Of a stretch of 17,085 nt of DNA, positions 1 to 7,496 are shown piece by piece (the stretch's first letter is position 1; every line of letters starts with the position of its first letter). The stretch comes from JBKHBT01 sp046542255. GTDB taxonomy: Bacteria; UBP14; UBA6098; JBKHBT01. Location of the stretch: assembly GCA_046542255.1 (NCBI GenBank), contig JBKHBT010000072.1, forward strand, positions 1-17,085. The letters run 5' to 3'. The notes under the pieces are model-generated. The model was not told where the DNA came from and ran no database searches. It saw only the letters and a list, made by a program, of their open reading frames with translations. A program made the position numbers and the translations under genes.

Positions 1-2
1 TG

Positions 3-190
3 CGCTACAAAGCAGAGGAGACTGTCTCAGAACCCATAATATGACTTCGACACGGCGAATAAATTCGCCTGCTCTGTCAACGTGCGAAAGTAGCCGTGTC
101 GCAGGCTGAATAGCAAATCGAAGATTTGGGCTGGCTTTCGATAAACGGAGAAAATTGAAGTTCTGAGACAGGCTCCAGAGCTTTGTAGCG
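3..190. repeat. Nested inverted-repeat element (MITE-like or structured RNA)
   Basis: The ends are inverted repeats of about 31 bases with about 27 matching: the outer arm CGCTACAAAGC at 3-13 pairs with 180-190, and CTGTCTCAGAAC at 22-33 pairs with 160-171. Inside are further perfect dyads: 48-56 with 93-101 (CGACACGGC), a hairpin 54-60/63-69 with a two-base loop, and 114-119/123-128 with a three-base loop. No protein is encoded. The layout resembles a miniature inverted-repeat transposable element, but it could also be a structured RNA or extragenic palindrome. Only two bases of left flank are visible, so a target-site duplication cannot be tested. Confidence 0.6.
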
Positions 191-398
191 AGGGTATTTG
201 GCTGGAAAACCCCAATTAAATTGCCATCGATTACAAGTGTTTATCAAACATGCCTTTACCTGCAAAACAAAGCTTTTGCACATGACAATTTTCATAAATT
301 TTATTGAATTTGACTTTTTTTTGTCCGATAAGAAAAATGACATCAGATTGAGAATTTATGAAATTATTAATAAACAATAAGAAAAAGGAGTATTAAAA
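191..398. other. Intergenic leader, no gene seen
   Basis: AT-rich spacer between the inverted-repeat element and the first gene. The only short open frames begin inside it and have no ribosome-binding site or recognisable protein. A TTGACT box near 310 could be a -35 element, but no convincing -10 follows at the right spacing. An AAGGAG at 385-390 is the ribosome-binding site of the gene starting at 399. Confidence 0.5.
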
Positions 399-986
399 AT
401 GGCCAAAAAAGCAATTATTATCGGGGTAGTACTCATAATGGTTTTTGTAGCAATGGCAGCCAAAGAATTTTATAGCATGAGATCCGATGGACATGCCGAA
501 TGCAACTTCTGCCATGTAACCTGCGATGTTTTGCCCCTGGATGTGCATCCCAATGGTAAAGTACTGTCATGGCAAATCGTATGCCCTGTCTGCGGCCGGC
601 GGGCAAAGATTCTCGATTCCGAAGCCGATTTTATACATGACACAGAAGACCGATTAGATACCAGGCCAATCGATACAAAATCCAGCTCGAGCGAAGGCAA
701 GCCAGAAAAACCAGACTATACTATAACCAATGATGTTAGCGAAATGCCCGAAACAGAAATAGATACAAAGGGCAGAGAGCTATCTTGCGCCAGTTGTGGC
801 AGAGATGTAGATGAACATCGATGCTTCTGGTATAATCCGCGCTCTGAAATGTTAGCCAAGCAATCCCCAAGTGATGAAGGAAGTGCGAGCGGGTGGGTTC
901 CTATTTGCAAAAAATGCGCCATCAAATATTTCTATAGCGAAAGAGAAGGCATAGGTATCGATAATAGCGGCACAAGAAAGCCATAA
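399..986 (+). CDS. Membrane-anchored protein with two zinc-ribbon-like Cys clusters
   Basis: Unrecognised 195-residue protein. Residues 4-21 are a single hydrophobic segment after Lys-Lys, so it is either a signal anchor or an uncleaved signal peptide. Two Cys-x2-Cys pairs follow at C35/C38 and C62/C65 (with extra C42), then an acidic, Ser-rich linker (about 73-125), then a second set at C130/C133 and C170/C173 (with C142). Each set looks like a four-Cys zinc ribbon or rubredoxin-like knuckle pair; metal binding is inferred. The start is well supported by AAGGAG eight bases upstream. It is a monocistronic unit with its own strong terminator. Its partner and role cannot be told from sequence; the anchor places the cysteines outside the cytoplasm if topology is N-in. 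Confidence 0.85.
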   Translation: MAKKAIIIGVVLIMVFVAMAAKEFYSMRSDGHAECNFCHVTCDVLPLDVHPNGKVLSWQIVCPVCGRRAKILDSEADFIHDTEDRLDTRPIDTKSSSSEGKPEKPDYTITNDVSEMPETEIDTKGRELSCASCGRDVDEHRCFWYNPRSEMLAKQSPSDEGSASGWVPICKKCAIKYFYSEREGIGIDNSGTRKP

Positions 987-1007
987 ATATCTTTATAATA
1001 AATCTTA

Positions 1008-1038
1008 AAACCGGGTATCTTCGGGTATCCGGTTTTTT
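1008..1038 (+). terminator. Intrinsic terminator with UUCG tetraloop, shared by convergent genes
   Basis: A 12-pair stem (1008-1019 with 1024-1035, two G-U pairs) is closed by C(TTCG)G, one of the most stable RNA tetraloops, and followed by six T on the plus strand. The last codons of the convergent tolC-like gene run into it: its TAA is at 1039-1037, so the hairpin begins directly after that stop. On the minus strand the T run is only four bases, so termination should be stronger for the plus-strand gene. Confidence 0.9.
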
Positions 1039-2503
1039 ATTTATCCATGAAATTCTCGAAATAGATAGGCTTGCCCAGAACATAATCGAAATGTGTTAGC
1101 TTTCTTATATTGTAGAAATTCACCCAATAGGTTCTAAGGGCTTCGATATAGGCTTTTGACGCTGAGTCTTTGTCGGTCTGTGCATTATTCAATTCTGTGA
1201 TTGTGATTTTACCAATCAAATATCTTTGCCTGGCTACTTCATATCTTTTTTTTGCGACAGTATCGGCTTTTGCTGCGATTGCGACCTGGCTTTTCTGCAT
1301 ATTGAATTTTCTCACCTTGAGAAAAACATCCTGAGCAAAATCAGTCCTTTCCTGCTCAATCGAATTAAGCTCGAGGTCCCTGCTGGATTCAGCCATTCGG
1401 ATATTGCCTTTGGCAAAGCCACCATCGACAATCGGAATCTCAAAGCCCAATCGCGCCTGCTGCCTATCGCCTGGATCCTGATAGGCATCTGGAATTTCTG
1501 GCGCAGTCTTTGTCAGGCCATAGCTGGCATAAAGATTGATACTAAGGCTGTTCTCCGATTTGGAACGACAAACATTTCTCTCTGCAACGATCTCCCTGCG
1601 CTCGAAGCCGATGGCCTGTGTATTATTTTCCAAAGCCTTTTCGAGTGCATCTTCGTATTCCACAACTATATCTTGAATATAGGCCGGAGCAGTCAGCTCT
1701 ATTTCTACATCGGATTTGATGCCCAAAAAAGACTTTAATTCAAATAGCTTCGTCTGAAGCTCGACTCTGGCATCCTCCACCTCGACATTGGAATTAAGAA
1801 GAGCAAGCTCCATCTGGAGAAGTTCATTTTCGGCTATCGTGCCCAGATTATATCTTCCCTGAGCGATCTTGAAAAGCGTATCATTTCCATTGCTATTTAT
1901 TTCTGCAATCTTGAGATTAATCTGGGCGGATAATAGGTTGAAAAAGTGATTAGTTGCATCGATAGATAACTGTTCCAGCTCTTCGACATAATTCATCCTC
2001 GCCTCTTTGAATTTTAGAGGCTCGATTTCTTTATCCCATTTGTAATTATTGTATGAAAATAGCGGCTGGTTCAGGCCGATATAGACCGGCGATGCAAGAT
2101 AGGATGTAATAGTCGAATCGCCAAAGACATCATTCCGAAGAATCTCGGAGCTAAGATATAGCTCGCCGCCAGTAAATCCGATATTCTGCGAAAGGGACAG
2201 ATTCAAAGATGACGATGCATTCTCCTGCTCGACAAATACATCGGTACCATCGGCACGGGTTACTTTTGAAATCGACCTATTATACGATGGAATCTCGCCA
2301 CTTAGCGAAAGATGCGGCACATAATGCGATTTGTATCGCCTGAATTCCCAATAGCTTCGCCTGAAACGATGACGCGCCAAAATGACCTTTGGCGAGCTGG
2401 TTTTGGCAATCTCTATCGCCTCGTCCAATGTGAATTTCAATGTATCTTCTGCAAAAATCGAGGAAAATAATATCAGAAATATAAAAAAGAGTTTTTTATT
2501 CAT
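1037..2503 (-). CDS. TolC-family outer-membrane efflux protein
   Basis: Outer-membrane factor that would form the exit duct of a tripartite export system. It starts with a clear signal peptide (residues 1-18, MNKKLFF then a hydrophobic core ending SIFA), followed by the typical mature start 'LDEAIEIA...SSPKVILARHR' and two long helical repeats separated by beta-strand stretches, matching the duplicated OEP fold. At 488 residues it fits the family. An upstream in-frame ATG at 2512 is possible, but AAGG at 2516-2513 sits one base from it and ten bases from the ATG at 2503, so the latter is preferred; the choice adds only three residues. It starts right after the permease stop (TAAAATG), indicating translational coupling, and is the last gene of the operon. 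Confidence 0.9.
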   Translation of the reverse strand: MNKKLFFIFLILFSSIFAEDTLKFTLDEAIEIAKTSSPKVILARHRFRRSYWEFRRYKSHYVPHLSLSGEIPSYNRSISKVTRADGTDVFVEQENASSSLNLSLSQNIGFTGGELYLSSEILRNDVFGDSTITSYLASPVYIGLNQPLFSYNNYKWDKEIEPLKFKEARMNYVEELEQLSIDATNHFFNLLSAQINLKIAEINSNGNDTLFKIAQGRYNLGTIAENELLQMELALLNSNVEVEDARVELQTKLFELKSFLGIKSDVEIELTAPAYIQDIVVEYEDALEKALENNTQAIGFERREIVAERNVCRSKSENSLSINLYASYGLTKTAPEIPDAYQDPGDRQQARLGFEIPIVDGGFAKGNIRMAESSRDLELNSIEQERTDFAQDVFLKVRKFNMQKSQVAIAAKADTVAKKRYEVARQRYLIGKITITELNNAQTDKDSASKAYIEALRTYWVNFYNIRKLTHFDYVLGKPIYFENFMDK

Positions 2504-2504
2504 T

Positions 2505-3809
2505 TTAACCATACCTTAATGCTGTTACAGGATCCGAATTGGCGGCTCTTCTTGCTGGAAGATAACCGAAAAGAAGCCCGATAAAAACCGAAACGCCAAA
2601 TGAAATAATTATCGAACCGGGCGTTATTACTGTTAGTATGTCTGTTATTCTTGTAATCATTTTTGCAAGAGCGATCCCAAGAGCTATACCTGTCAGGCCG
2701 CCTGTCAGGCTGATTATTGTCGCCTCTGCCAAAAACTGGAAAACCACATCGGATTTGGTAGCGCCAATCGCTCTTCGAATTCCTATCTCGCGCGTTCTTT
2801 CCATAACAGATGCCAGCATGATATTCATGATACCAATTCCACCGACAAGAAGAGAGATACCGGCAATTGCACCTAAGACAATATTAAAAATGTCTTTGGT
2901 TTTTTGTTGCTGCTTCAAAAGAAGCTCGGGTATTATGGCCTCGAAATTCTCCTTTTGATTATGCCTTCTCTTTAGCATTCTTCTAATTACCGATGTGGCT
3001 GGTAGAAGCTGCTCAGTCTCTTCGACCTGAACGACTATTTTATCGAGTTGATTATTGTGTCTTTTGACCTCATCTTCTGATTCGTCTTGCCATTCTATCA
3101 TCGATTGCGTTACAAGAGAACGGTCTTTGTATCTAAGCAGTACAGTCTCTATCGGTGAATAGATGGTATTATTGTAAACGCTAATACCAAGATTTTCGGA
3201 CTCTTTTTCTCCAACTGAGCGATTCTGAAGGACTCCGATGACCTCGAACCAAACATTACCACATTTGATTACCTGGCCGATTGGATTTCCTTTCGGGAAG
3301 AACCTGGCCTTAATCTCCCATCCAATAATACACACAGGCAATGCCTTTTCTCGTTGTTTCGGGCTAAACATATTGCCTTCGGCCAGCTCGAGGTTAAAGA
3401 CCTTGAAAAATACTGGCCTTACGCCGGAGAGTTTTCCTTCATGAGTGATTCCACTTCGAGCGACATCTGTTTGATATATCACTTCCGGGCTGATATATTT
3501 CACCCCGGGAATATGCTCTTCGATGCTCTTTGCATCCAATAAAGAAAGACCAGGTGCAAAACCTTTGTCATCTTCTTTCTCGTTCATGTCCAGCTCTTTT
3601 ATCACCGGCTCAATAATAATATTATTCACGCCGACAAGCTTGATTTGCTCGAGAATCTCTTTCTGTGCACCTGCGCCAATTGCCAGCATAGCGATAACTG
3701 CGCCAACACCAAAAATTATGCCGAGAGCTGTCAAAACCGAGCGAAACCTATTGGCAAAAACCGCCTCGAGCGCAACATTTATATTATGCCCATATCGCTT
3801 CAGATTCAT
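2505..3809 (-). CDS. MacB-type ABC transporter permease, no ATPase domain
   Basis: Inner-membrane permease of the MacB/FtsX type. The first membrane helix lies at about residues 22-45 ('RSVLTALGIIFGVGAVIAML'), followed by a large periplasmic domain (about 50-305), three more helices from about 305, and the conserved cytoplasmic 'ERTREIGIRRAIGA' loop and 'LPARRAA..DPVTALRYG' end. E. coli MacB carries an N-terminal nucleotide-binding domain before this; here the protein begins almost at helix 1, so there is no Walker A, signature or Walker B. No separate ATPase gene lies nearby. The ATG overlaps the stop of the adaptor gene (ATGA). Substrate is unknown: macrolide, lipoprotein or peptide export are all possible for this superfamily. 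Confidence 0.92.
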   Translation of the reverse strand: MNLKRYGHNINVALEAVFANRFRSVLTALGIIFGVGAVIAMLAIGAGAQKEILEQIKLVGVNNIIIEPVIKELDMNEKEDDKGFAPGLSLLDAKSIEEHIPGVKYISPEVIYQTDVARSGITHEGKLSGVRPVFFKVFNLELAEGNMFSPKQREKALPVCIIGWEIKARFFPKGNPIGQVIKCGNVWFEVIGVLQNRSVGEKESENLGISVYNNTIYSPIETVLLRYKDRSLVTQSMIEWQDESEDEVKRHNNQLDKIVVQVEETEQLLPATSVIRRMLKRRHNQKENFEAIIPELLLKQQQKTKDIFNIVLGAIAGISLLVGGIGIMNIMLASVMERTREIGIRRAIGATKSDVVFQFLAEATIISLTGGLTGIALGIALAKMITRITDILTVITPGSIIISFGVSVFIGLLFGYLPARRAANSDPVTALRYG

Positions 3810-5251
3810 GACTTTTGCGGAACCTCGACTTCTAAGCTATCATTATCTAAACTTTTTAGGCTATCTATTGCCGATGAGTCTTTCATGGATTTGGGGCGAG
3901 ATAGGCTATCTGATAATTTTTGATTTTTGAGTACATCCAATGTGTCCGCTTCGACTGGATTTTTATCATTTTGATAGTCAGATGTATCTATCTCTTCGAT
4001 AACTTCCTGCGGAAGGCTTTCGATTTTCATCTCTTTGGCATTTTCAGGTATTGTGAGAAGGACTTTGTCGCCTTTTTCTAATCCGGCCAGTATAATGATT
4101 TCATTGGCATTATTCTTCCCGGTAATCACCTGCTTTTTTATTATACCGGATGAACTTTTCTCGAAGACATAAGTCAGGCTATCGGAATTGTGAATTGCCT
4201 CTAAAGGTACATATATGGCAGAATCTATTACATTGGTTATAATTCTGTTTTTGGTAGTCATCGCCGGCCTCAAAATCGAATCGGTTTGTTCGACTTCTAT
4301 TTTTACCTCGAAGACCTTGGCATCGGAACCTGGCATTTGTTCGCCGATATTGGCAACATAGGTAACTTTTCCATCATACTCTTCTTCAGGAAAGGCATCG
4401 ACCTGTATCTCGGCATCCTGGCCTTTCCGAATTTTGCTGATATCTATTTCATTCACATAGGTCTTAGATGCCATTGCAGAAAGATCCGGCAGGGTCGCCA
4501 ATTTGCCATCCCAGAGCCTAAGATTGGAGCCGGACTTAAGCTTTTCGCCACCCCATGATCTTATATAGATAACCATCCCTGATTTTGGAGCCGTGATTCT
4601 TAGCTTTCCAAAGAATTCTTTTATCATCTCGTATCTTCTTCTGACCTGAGCCAGAGATGCTGCAACTTCTCGCATATCGGCCTTTGCCTGCCGCTTTTTA
4701 ATTTCATAATTTTGCTTTGCTTGCTCATAAGCACGTTCGGCTTTCTCTAGCTGTATTTCATTTTGTCTGATCGTTGCCGGTGGTTCAAATTCTGATTGTT
4801 CCAGGACAAGCTTTTGCTCTTCATATGCATATTCAAGATTTATGAGGTTCTCGCGGGCCTCGCGAAGGCGAAGGGTGGTATCTAATTGTGTTTTGGTATA
4901 TTGCGTATTGAGCTTCTCCAGCTCCGTTTCGACATCTTTAATCCTATCGATTATCTCGGAATCATCGAGCATAGCGACATAGTCTCCGGAATCGACAACA
5001 GTGCCTTCTGGAATGATGTCATTTATCTTTATCTGATGGATCCCAATATTTCTCAGGCCCATCGGAGCGCGGATAAATTCCTTATTAATGGCCTCAAGCT
5101 CTCCTGTGGTGGTCACATCTACGATAAATTGGCCGCTTTTTACCTCGACAGCAAAATCATCAGTAGCGGCATCCCTGGAAGATACATTACTCCATATCAA
5201 AACAGCAGCTACAATTAATAATGGTATTATGATGATTAATAACTTTTTCAT
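3806..5251 (-). CDS. MacA/HlyD-type periplasmic adaptor subunit
   Basis: Membrane-fusion protein linking permease and outer-membrane factor. Residues 4-20 are a hydrophobic anchor; a lipoyl-like half begins at about 38, a long alpha-helical hairpin rich in Glu, Arg and Gln spans about 100-215, and the second lipoyl half ('LRITAPKSGMVIYI') and beta-barrel domain follow to about 410. The last 70 residues (412-481) are an acidic, Ser/Asp-rich tail outside the usual adaptor fold, probably disordered. First gene of a three-gene operon, overlapping the permease by four bases. The ribosome-binding site is weak (a GGA about 8-10 bases upstream). No clear -35/-10 pair was found, although the upstream 100 bases are AT-rich. 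Confidence 0.9.
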   Translation of the reverse strand: MKKLLIIIIPLLIVAAVLIWSNVSSRDAATDDFAVEVKSGQFIVDVTTTGELEAINKEFIRAPMGLRNIGIHQIKINDIIPEGTVVDSGDYVAMLDDSEIIDRIKDVETELEKLNTQYTKTQLDTTLRLREARENLINLEYAYEEQKLVLEQSEFEPPATIRQNEIQLEKAERAYEQAKQNYEIKKRQAKADMREVAASLAQVRRRYEMIKEFFGKLRITAPKSGMVIYIRSWGGEKLKSGSNLRLWDGKLATLPDLSAMASKTYVNEIDISKIRKGQDAEIQVDAFPEEEYDGKVTYVANIGEQMPGSDAKVFEVKIEVEQTDSILRPAMTTKNRIITNVIDSAIYVPLEAIHNSDSLTYVFEKSSSGIIKKQVITGKNNANEIIILAGLEKGDKVLLTIPENAKEMKIESLPQEVIEEIDTSDYQNDKNPVEADTLDVLKNQKLSDSLSRPKSMKDSSAIDSLKSLDNDSLEVEVPQKS

Positions 5252-5362
5252 ATTTCATATCCAAATTGTTATATGTTTCTACTCAGCAATAATAATATAT
5301 AAAATATTAACCACATGGAAAGCTTTTTTTGCTTGAAAAGCAATATAAATTTTACATTTCGC

Positions 5363-5391
5363 AAAAAAAAAGCGAGGCTACAAGGCCTCGC
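5363..5391 (-). terminator. Intrinsic terminator after rubrerythrin
   Basis: A perfect 7-pair GC-rich stem (5372-5378 with 5385-5391, GCGAGGC/GCCTCGC) with a six-base loop is followed on the minus strand by nine T (5371-5363). It lies 25 bases beyond the rubrerythrin stop and separates the oxidative-stress cluster from the efflux operon. Confidence 0.93.
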
Positions 5392-5416
5392 CATATTCGC
5401 TTCTATGTAATTTGGA

Positions 5417-5992
5417 TTAATAGTTCGATTCTTTTAATTCGAAATATTCCTTTTCGTAAAGGCATGTTGGGCATATTTTCGGTGCTTTGGTACCTTCATG
5501 GACATAGCCACAGTTCCTGCATTTCCATCGGACTTTTTCTTCCTTTTCGAAGACCATTTCTTTTTCAATATTTCCGAGAAGCTTGAGATATCTTCTCTCA
5601 TGCTCGACTTCGACTTTGGCAATATTCTTCCAGAGCCTGGAAATCTCAGGGAATCCTTCATCTGCTGCTATTTCGGCAAAAGTCGGATAGAGCTTTGTAT
5701 GCTCTTCATTTTCGCCTTCGGCCGCTGCTTTAAGGTTCTCTTTTGTGGTACCAATAACACCGGCTGGATATGCTGCCTGGATTTCTTTCATGCCACCTTC
5801 GAGATAGCTGAAGAATCTTTTGGCATGTTCCAGCTCATTTTCTGCGGTCTCCATAAAAATGGCCGCAATTTGCTGATATCCTTCTTCTCTGGCTTTCTCT
5901 GCAAAATATGTATAGCGGCTCCTGGCCTGCGATTCTCCTGCAAAAGATGCCAGCAAATTATGTTCGGTCTTAGTGCCTTTGATGCTCGGCAT
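5417..5992 (-). CDS. rbr: Rubrerythrin
   Basis: Cytoplasmic peroxidase of anaerobes that reduces H2O2 to water with electrons from rubredoxin or a similar donor. The N-terminal four-helix ferritin-like domain carries the diiron ligands E20, E53/H56, E94, E97 and E128/H131 ('GESQARSRY', 'ENELEH', 'EVEH'). The C-terminal rubredoxin-like domain has C158/C161 and C174/C177 ('CRNCG', 'CPTC'). At 191 residues this is the classical full-length form. The start is the ATG at 5992 because GGGAG lies five bases before it; a TTG at 6016 would add eight residues with no ribosome-binding site. It overlaps the preceding gene by 23 bases and is the last gene of the stress cluster. Confidence 0.96.
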   Translation of the reverse strand: MPSIKGTKTEHNLLASFAGESQARSRYTYFAEKAREEGYQQIAAIFMETAENELEHAKRFFSYLEGGMKEIQAAYPAGVIGTTKENLKAAAEGENEEHTKLYPTFAEIAADEGFPEISRLWKNIAKVEVEHERRYLKLLGNIEKEMVFEKEEKVRWKCRNCGYVHEGTKAPKICPTCLYEKEYFELKESNY

Positions 5993-6500
5993 TTTGTCTC
6001 CCTTCATTGTCAACAAGATATAGTTTAGATTTAATAGCTGATAGCATAGTAAAGTGGTTTCTTTCTTCAGAGATTATCTTATCGATTACAATCTGTTCCT
6101 GGCCGGGTACCATCGAGCGAAGTTCGATATAGTACAGCAAGAATTCTGCTTCATGATTAATCGCAAAAGATATGGCATGTTCGGCAGTTTTTATTCGCGA
6201 TAGAATCGTTTCGAAATTATTTGCGATAAATGTAATATCGCGTAAAAGCGTATTCAAAAATTCGAAATAGCCTTCCGGTAATGCCTTATCAAAATCCATC
6301 GTATCTATAACCTTCAGCATACCCTGGAAGTGCTTCTTATGCTGCTTCTCCTCATCGGCAAGAAAAATGAATGTATCGTATAAATCTCTGTTTTGAACAA
6401 TATCTGCTGCCCTTGAATAGAATTTATGCTGGTTTTCTTCTGCGGAAATAGCAAATTTGATTATATCGCTCGCTCTAAGTAGCTTGATATCTTCTTCCAT
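5970..6500 (-). CDS. Ferritin-like diiron protein of unknown role
   Basis: A 176-residue all-helical protein with the spacing of a ferritin-like diiron site: E21 ('SAEENQHKFY'), E51/H54 ('EEKQH'), E117 ('NHEAEF') and E146/H149 ('EERNH'). It lacks the rubredoxin tail of rubrerythrin and the sequence signature of true ferritin, so it fits the broad rubrerythrin/ferritin-like family without a clear name. The start is the ATG at 6500, preceded by GAGG at five bases; a TTG at 6521 has no ribosome-binding site. It overlaps rubrerythrin and follows ferritin's terminator by 36 bases. A peroxidase or iron-handling role is inferred from ligands and context only. Confidence 0.88.
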   Translation of the reverse strand: MEEDIKLLRASDIIKFAISAEENQHKFYSRAADIVQNRDLYDTFIFLADEEKQHKKHFQGMLKVIDTMDFDKALPEGYFEFLNTLLRDITFIANNFETILSRIKTAEHAISFAINHEAEFLLYYIELRSMVPGQEQIVIDKIISEERNHFTMLSAIKSKLYLVDNEGRQNAEHQRH

Positions 6501-6535
6501 TTTGACCTCTTTCTTTATCAAGAGCAGGAAACATA

Positions 6536-6572
6536 AGAAAAAGATGGCCTGTTAGAAGAACAGGCCATCTTT
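6536..6572 (-). terminator. Intrinsic terminator inside the stress cluster, after ferritin
   Basis: A perfect 14-pair stem (6540-6553 with 6559-6572; arm AAAGATGGCCTGTT) with a five-base loop, followed on the minus strand by a T-rich run (TTTTTCTT, partly within the stem). The next gene starts only 36 bases on, leaving little room for a promoter, so the last two genes probably depend on read-through. Confidence 0.88.
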
Positions 6573-6582
6573 AGAAGTCTAT

Positions 6583-7080
6583 TTATTCTGCCTGGCCTCT
6601 TTGGCTCAGTTCTTTGTCCATCATGAATATTCCATTTTTGGCATCGCCGATAAGCTCGAGCTGATCGACTATCTTGCCGACTGAAGCTTCTTCTTCGACC
6701 TGTTCATCTACAAACCACTGAAGCATGGTTCTGGATGCATGGTCATTCTCTTTTATTGCGATATCCATGAGTTTATCGATTCTTGCAGTGATGTGTTCTT
6801 CGTGTTTGAGAGCTGCCTGGAAGGCGCAAAGTGGGCATTCCCATTCGCCTTCTGGCTTATCGATTGCCTGAAGGTCTACCTTACCGCCACGCTCTATGAT
6901 ATGATTATAGAATTTCATGGCATGTACCATTTCTTCATTGGCCTGTGCAGCCATCCATGTGGCGAAGCCATCGAGGGATTTCTCTGCGAACTGCGCGCTC
7001 ATCGAAAGATATAAATAAGCCGAAAACATCTCTTCATTGATCTGATTATTGAATTCCTTCTGAATTTTTTCTGGAATCAT
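6583..7080 (-). CDS. Non-haem ferritin
   Basis: Iron-storage protein that oxidises Fe(II) at a diiron centre and stores it as a mineral core in a 24-subunit shell. Visible ferroxidase residues are E17, Y24, E50/H53 ('NEEMVHA'), E94 ('HEEH') and Q127/E130. The 165-residue length fits bacterial FtnA-type ferritins, and no haem-ligand Met is obvious. Odd feature: C82 and C85 form a CPLC motif at the spot where homologues usually have a non-cysteine 'SPLE'-like sequence just before helix C. AAAGGAG lies five bases before the ATG. It follows desulfoferrodoxin by 17 bases and ends at a strong hairpin terminator. Confidence 0.95.
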   Translation of the reverse strand: MIPEKIQKEFNNQINEEMFSAYLYLSMSAQFAEKSLDGFATWMAAQANEEMVHAMKFYNHIIERGGKVDLQAIDKPEGEWECPLCAFQAALKHEEHITARIDKLMDIAIKENDHASRTMLQWFVDEQVEEEASVGKIVDQLELIGDAKNGIFMMDKELSQRGQAE

Positions 7081-7097
7081 TTTATCTCCTTTAATGT

Positions 7098-7481
7098 CTA
7101 TTTTTTATTGGCCCATAAACCATGTATATTGCAAAATTCTCTGAGGATCATATCCTCATCGGCTTTTACATAGAAAACCGCCTCTGGCTTATCGCCAGGA
7201 TGCAGGTATTTTCTATTAATATAGTCGCCATTTATAATTTCGATCCATTCGATATAGTGCTCTTCCGTCATCGGATGTGCTGTCGAGCCGACCTTAACCA
7301 AAGTGCCTCCATCGATTTCTTCGTAAATTGGTACATGTTTCTCATTTTTCCAGTCGGCGGTCTGATGATCCTGTTTTTTCATTGGTTCGCCGCAGCAGAC
7401 GAGCTGGCCTTTGCCACCATGCAGCATCTCGACGATATTGCCGCATTTTTCGCATACATATACTTCCATTTTCTGTGTCAT
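7098..7481 (-). CDS. dfx: Desulfoferrodoxin (two-iron superoxide reductase)
   Basis: Reduces superoxide to hydrogen peroxide without making O2, the usual anaerobe alternative to superoxide dismutase. The N-terminal desulforedoxin-type iron site (centre I) is C10, C13, C29 and C30. The catalytic centre II has H49, H69, H75, H120 and C117, and the substrate-guiding E47-K48 pair ('EKHVP') is intact. At 127 residues it is the complete 2Fe class. GGAG lies five to six bases before the ATG at 7481. It sits between peroxiredoxin (15-base gap) and ferritin (17-base gap), so the peroxide it makes can be removed by co-expressed enzymes. Confidence 0.97.
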   Translation of the reverse strand: MTQKMEVYVCEKCGNIVEMLHGGKGQLVCCGEPMKKQDHQTADWKNEKHVPIYEEIDGGTLVKVGSTAHPMTEEHYIEWIEIINGDYINRKYLHPGDKPEAVFYVKADEDMILREFCNIHGLWANKK

Positions 7482-7496
7482 ATTTTCTCCAAAGGA

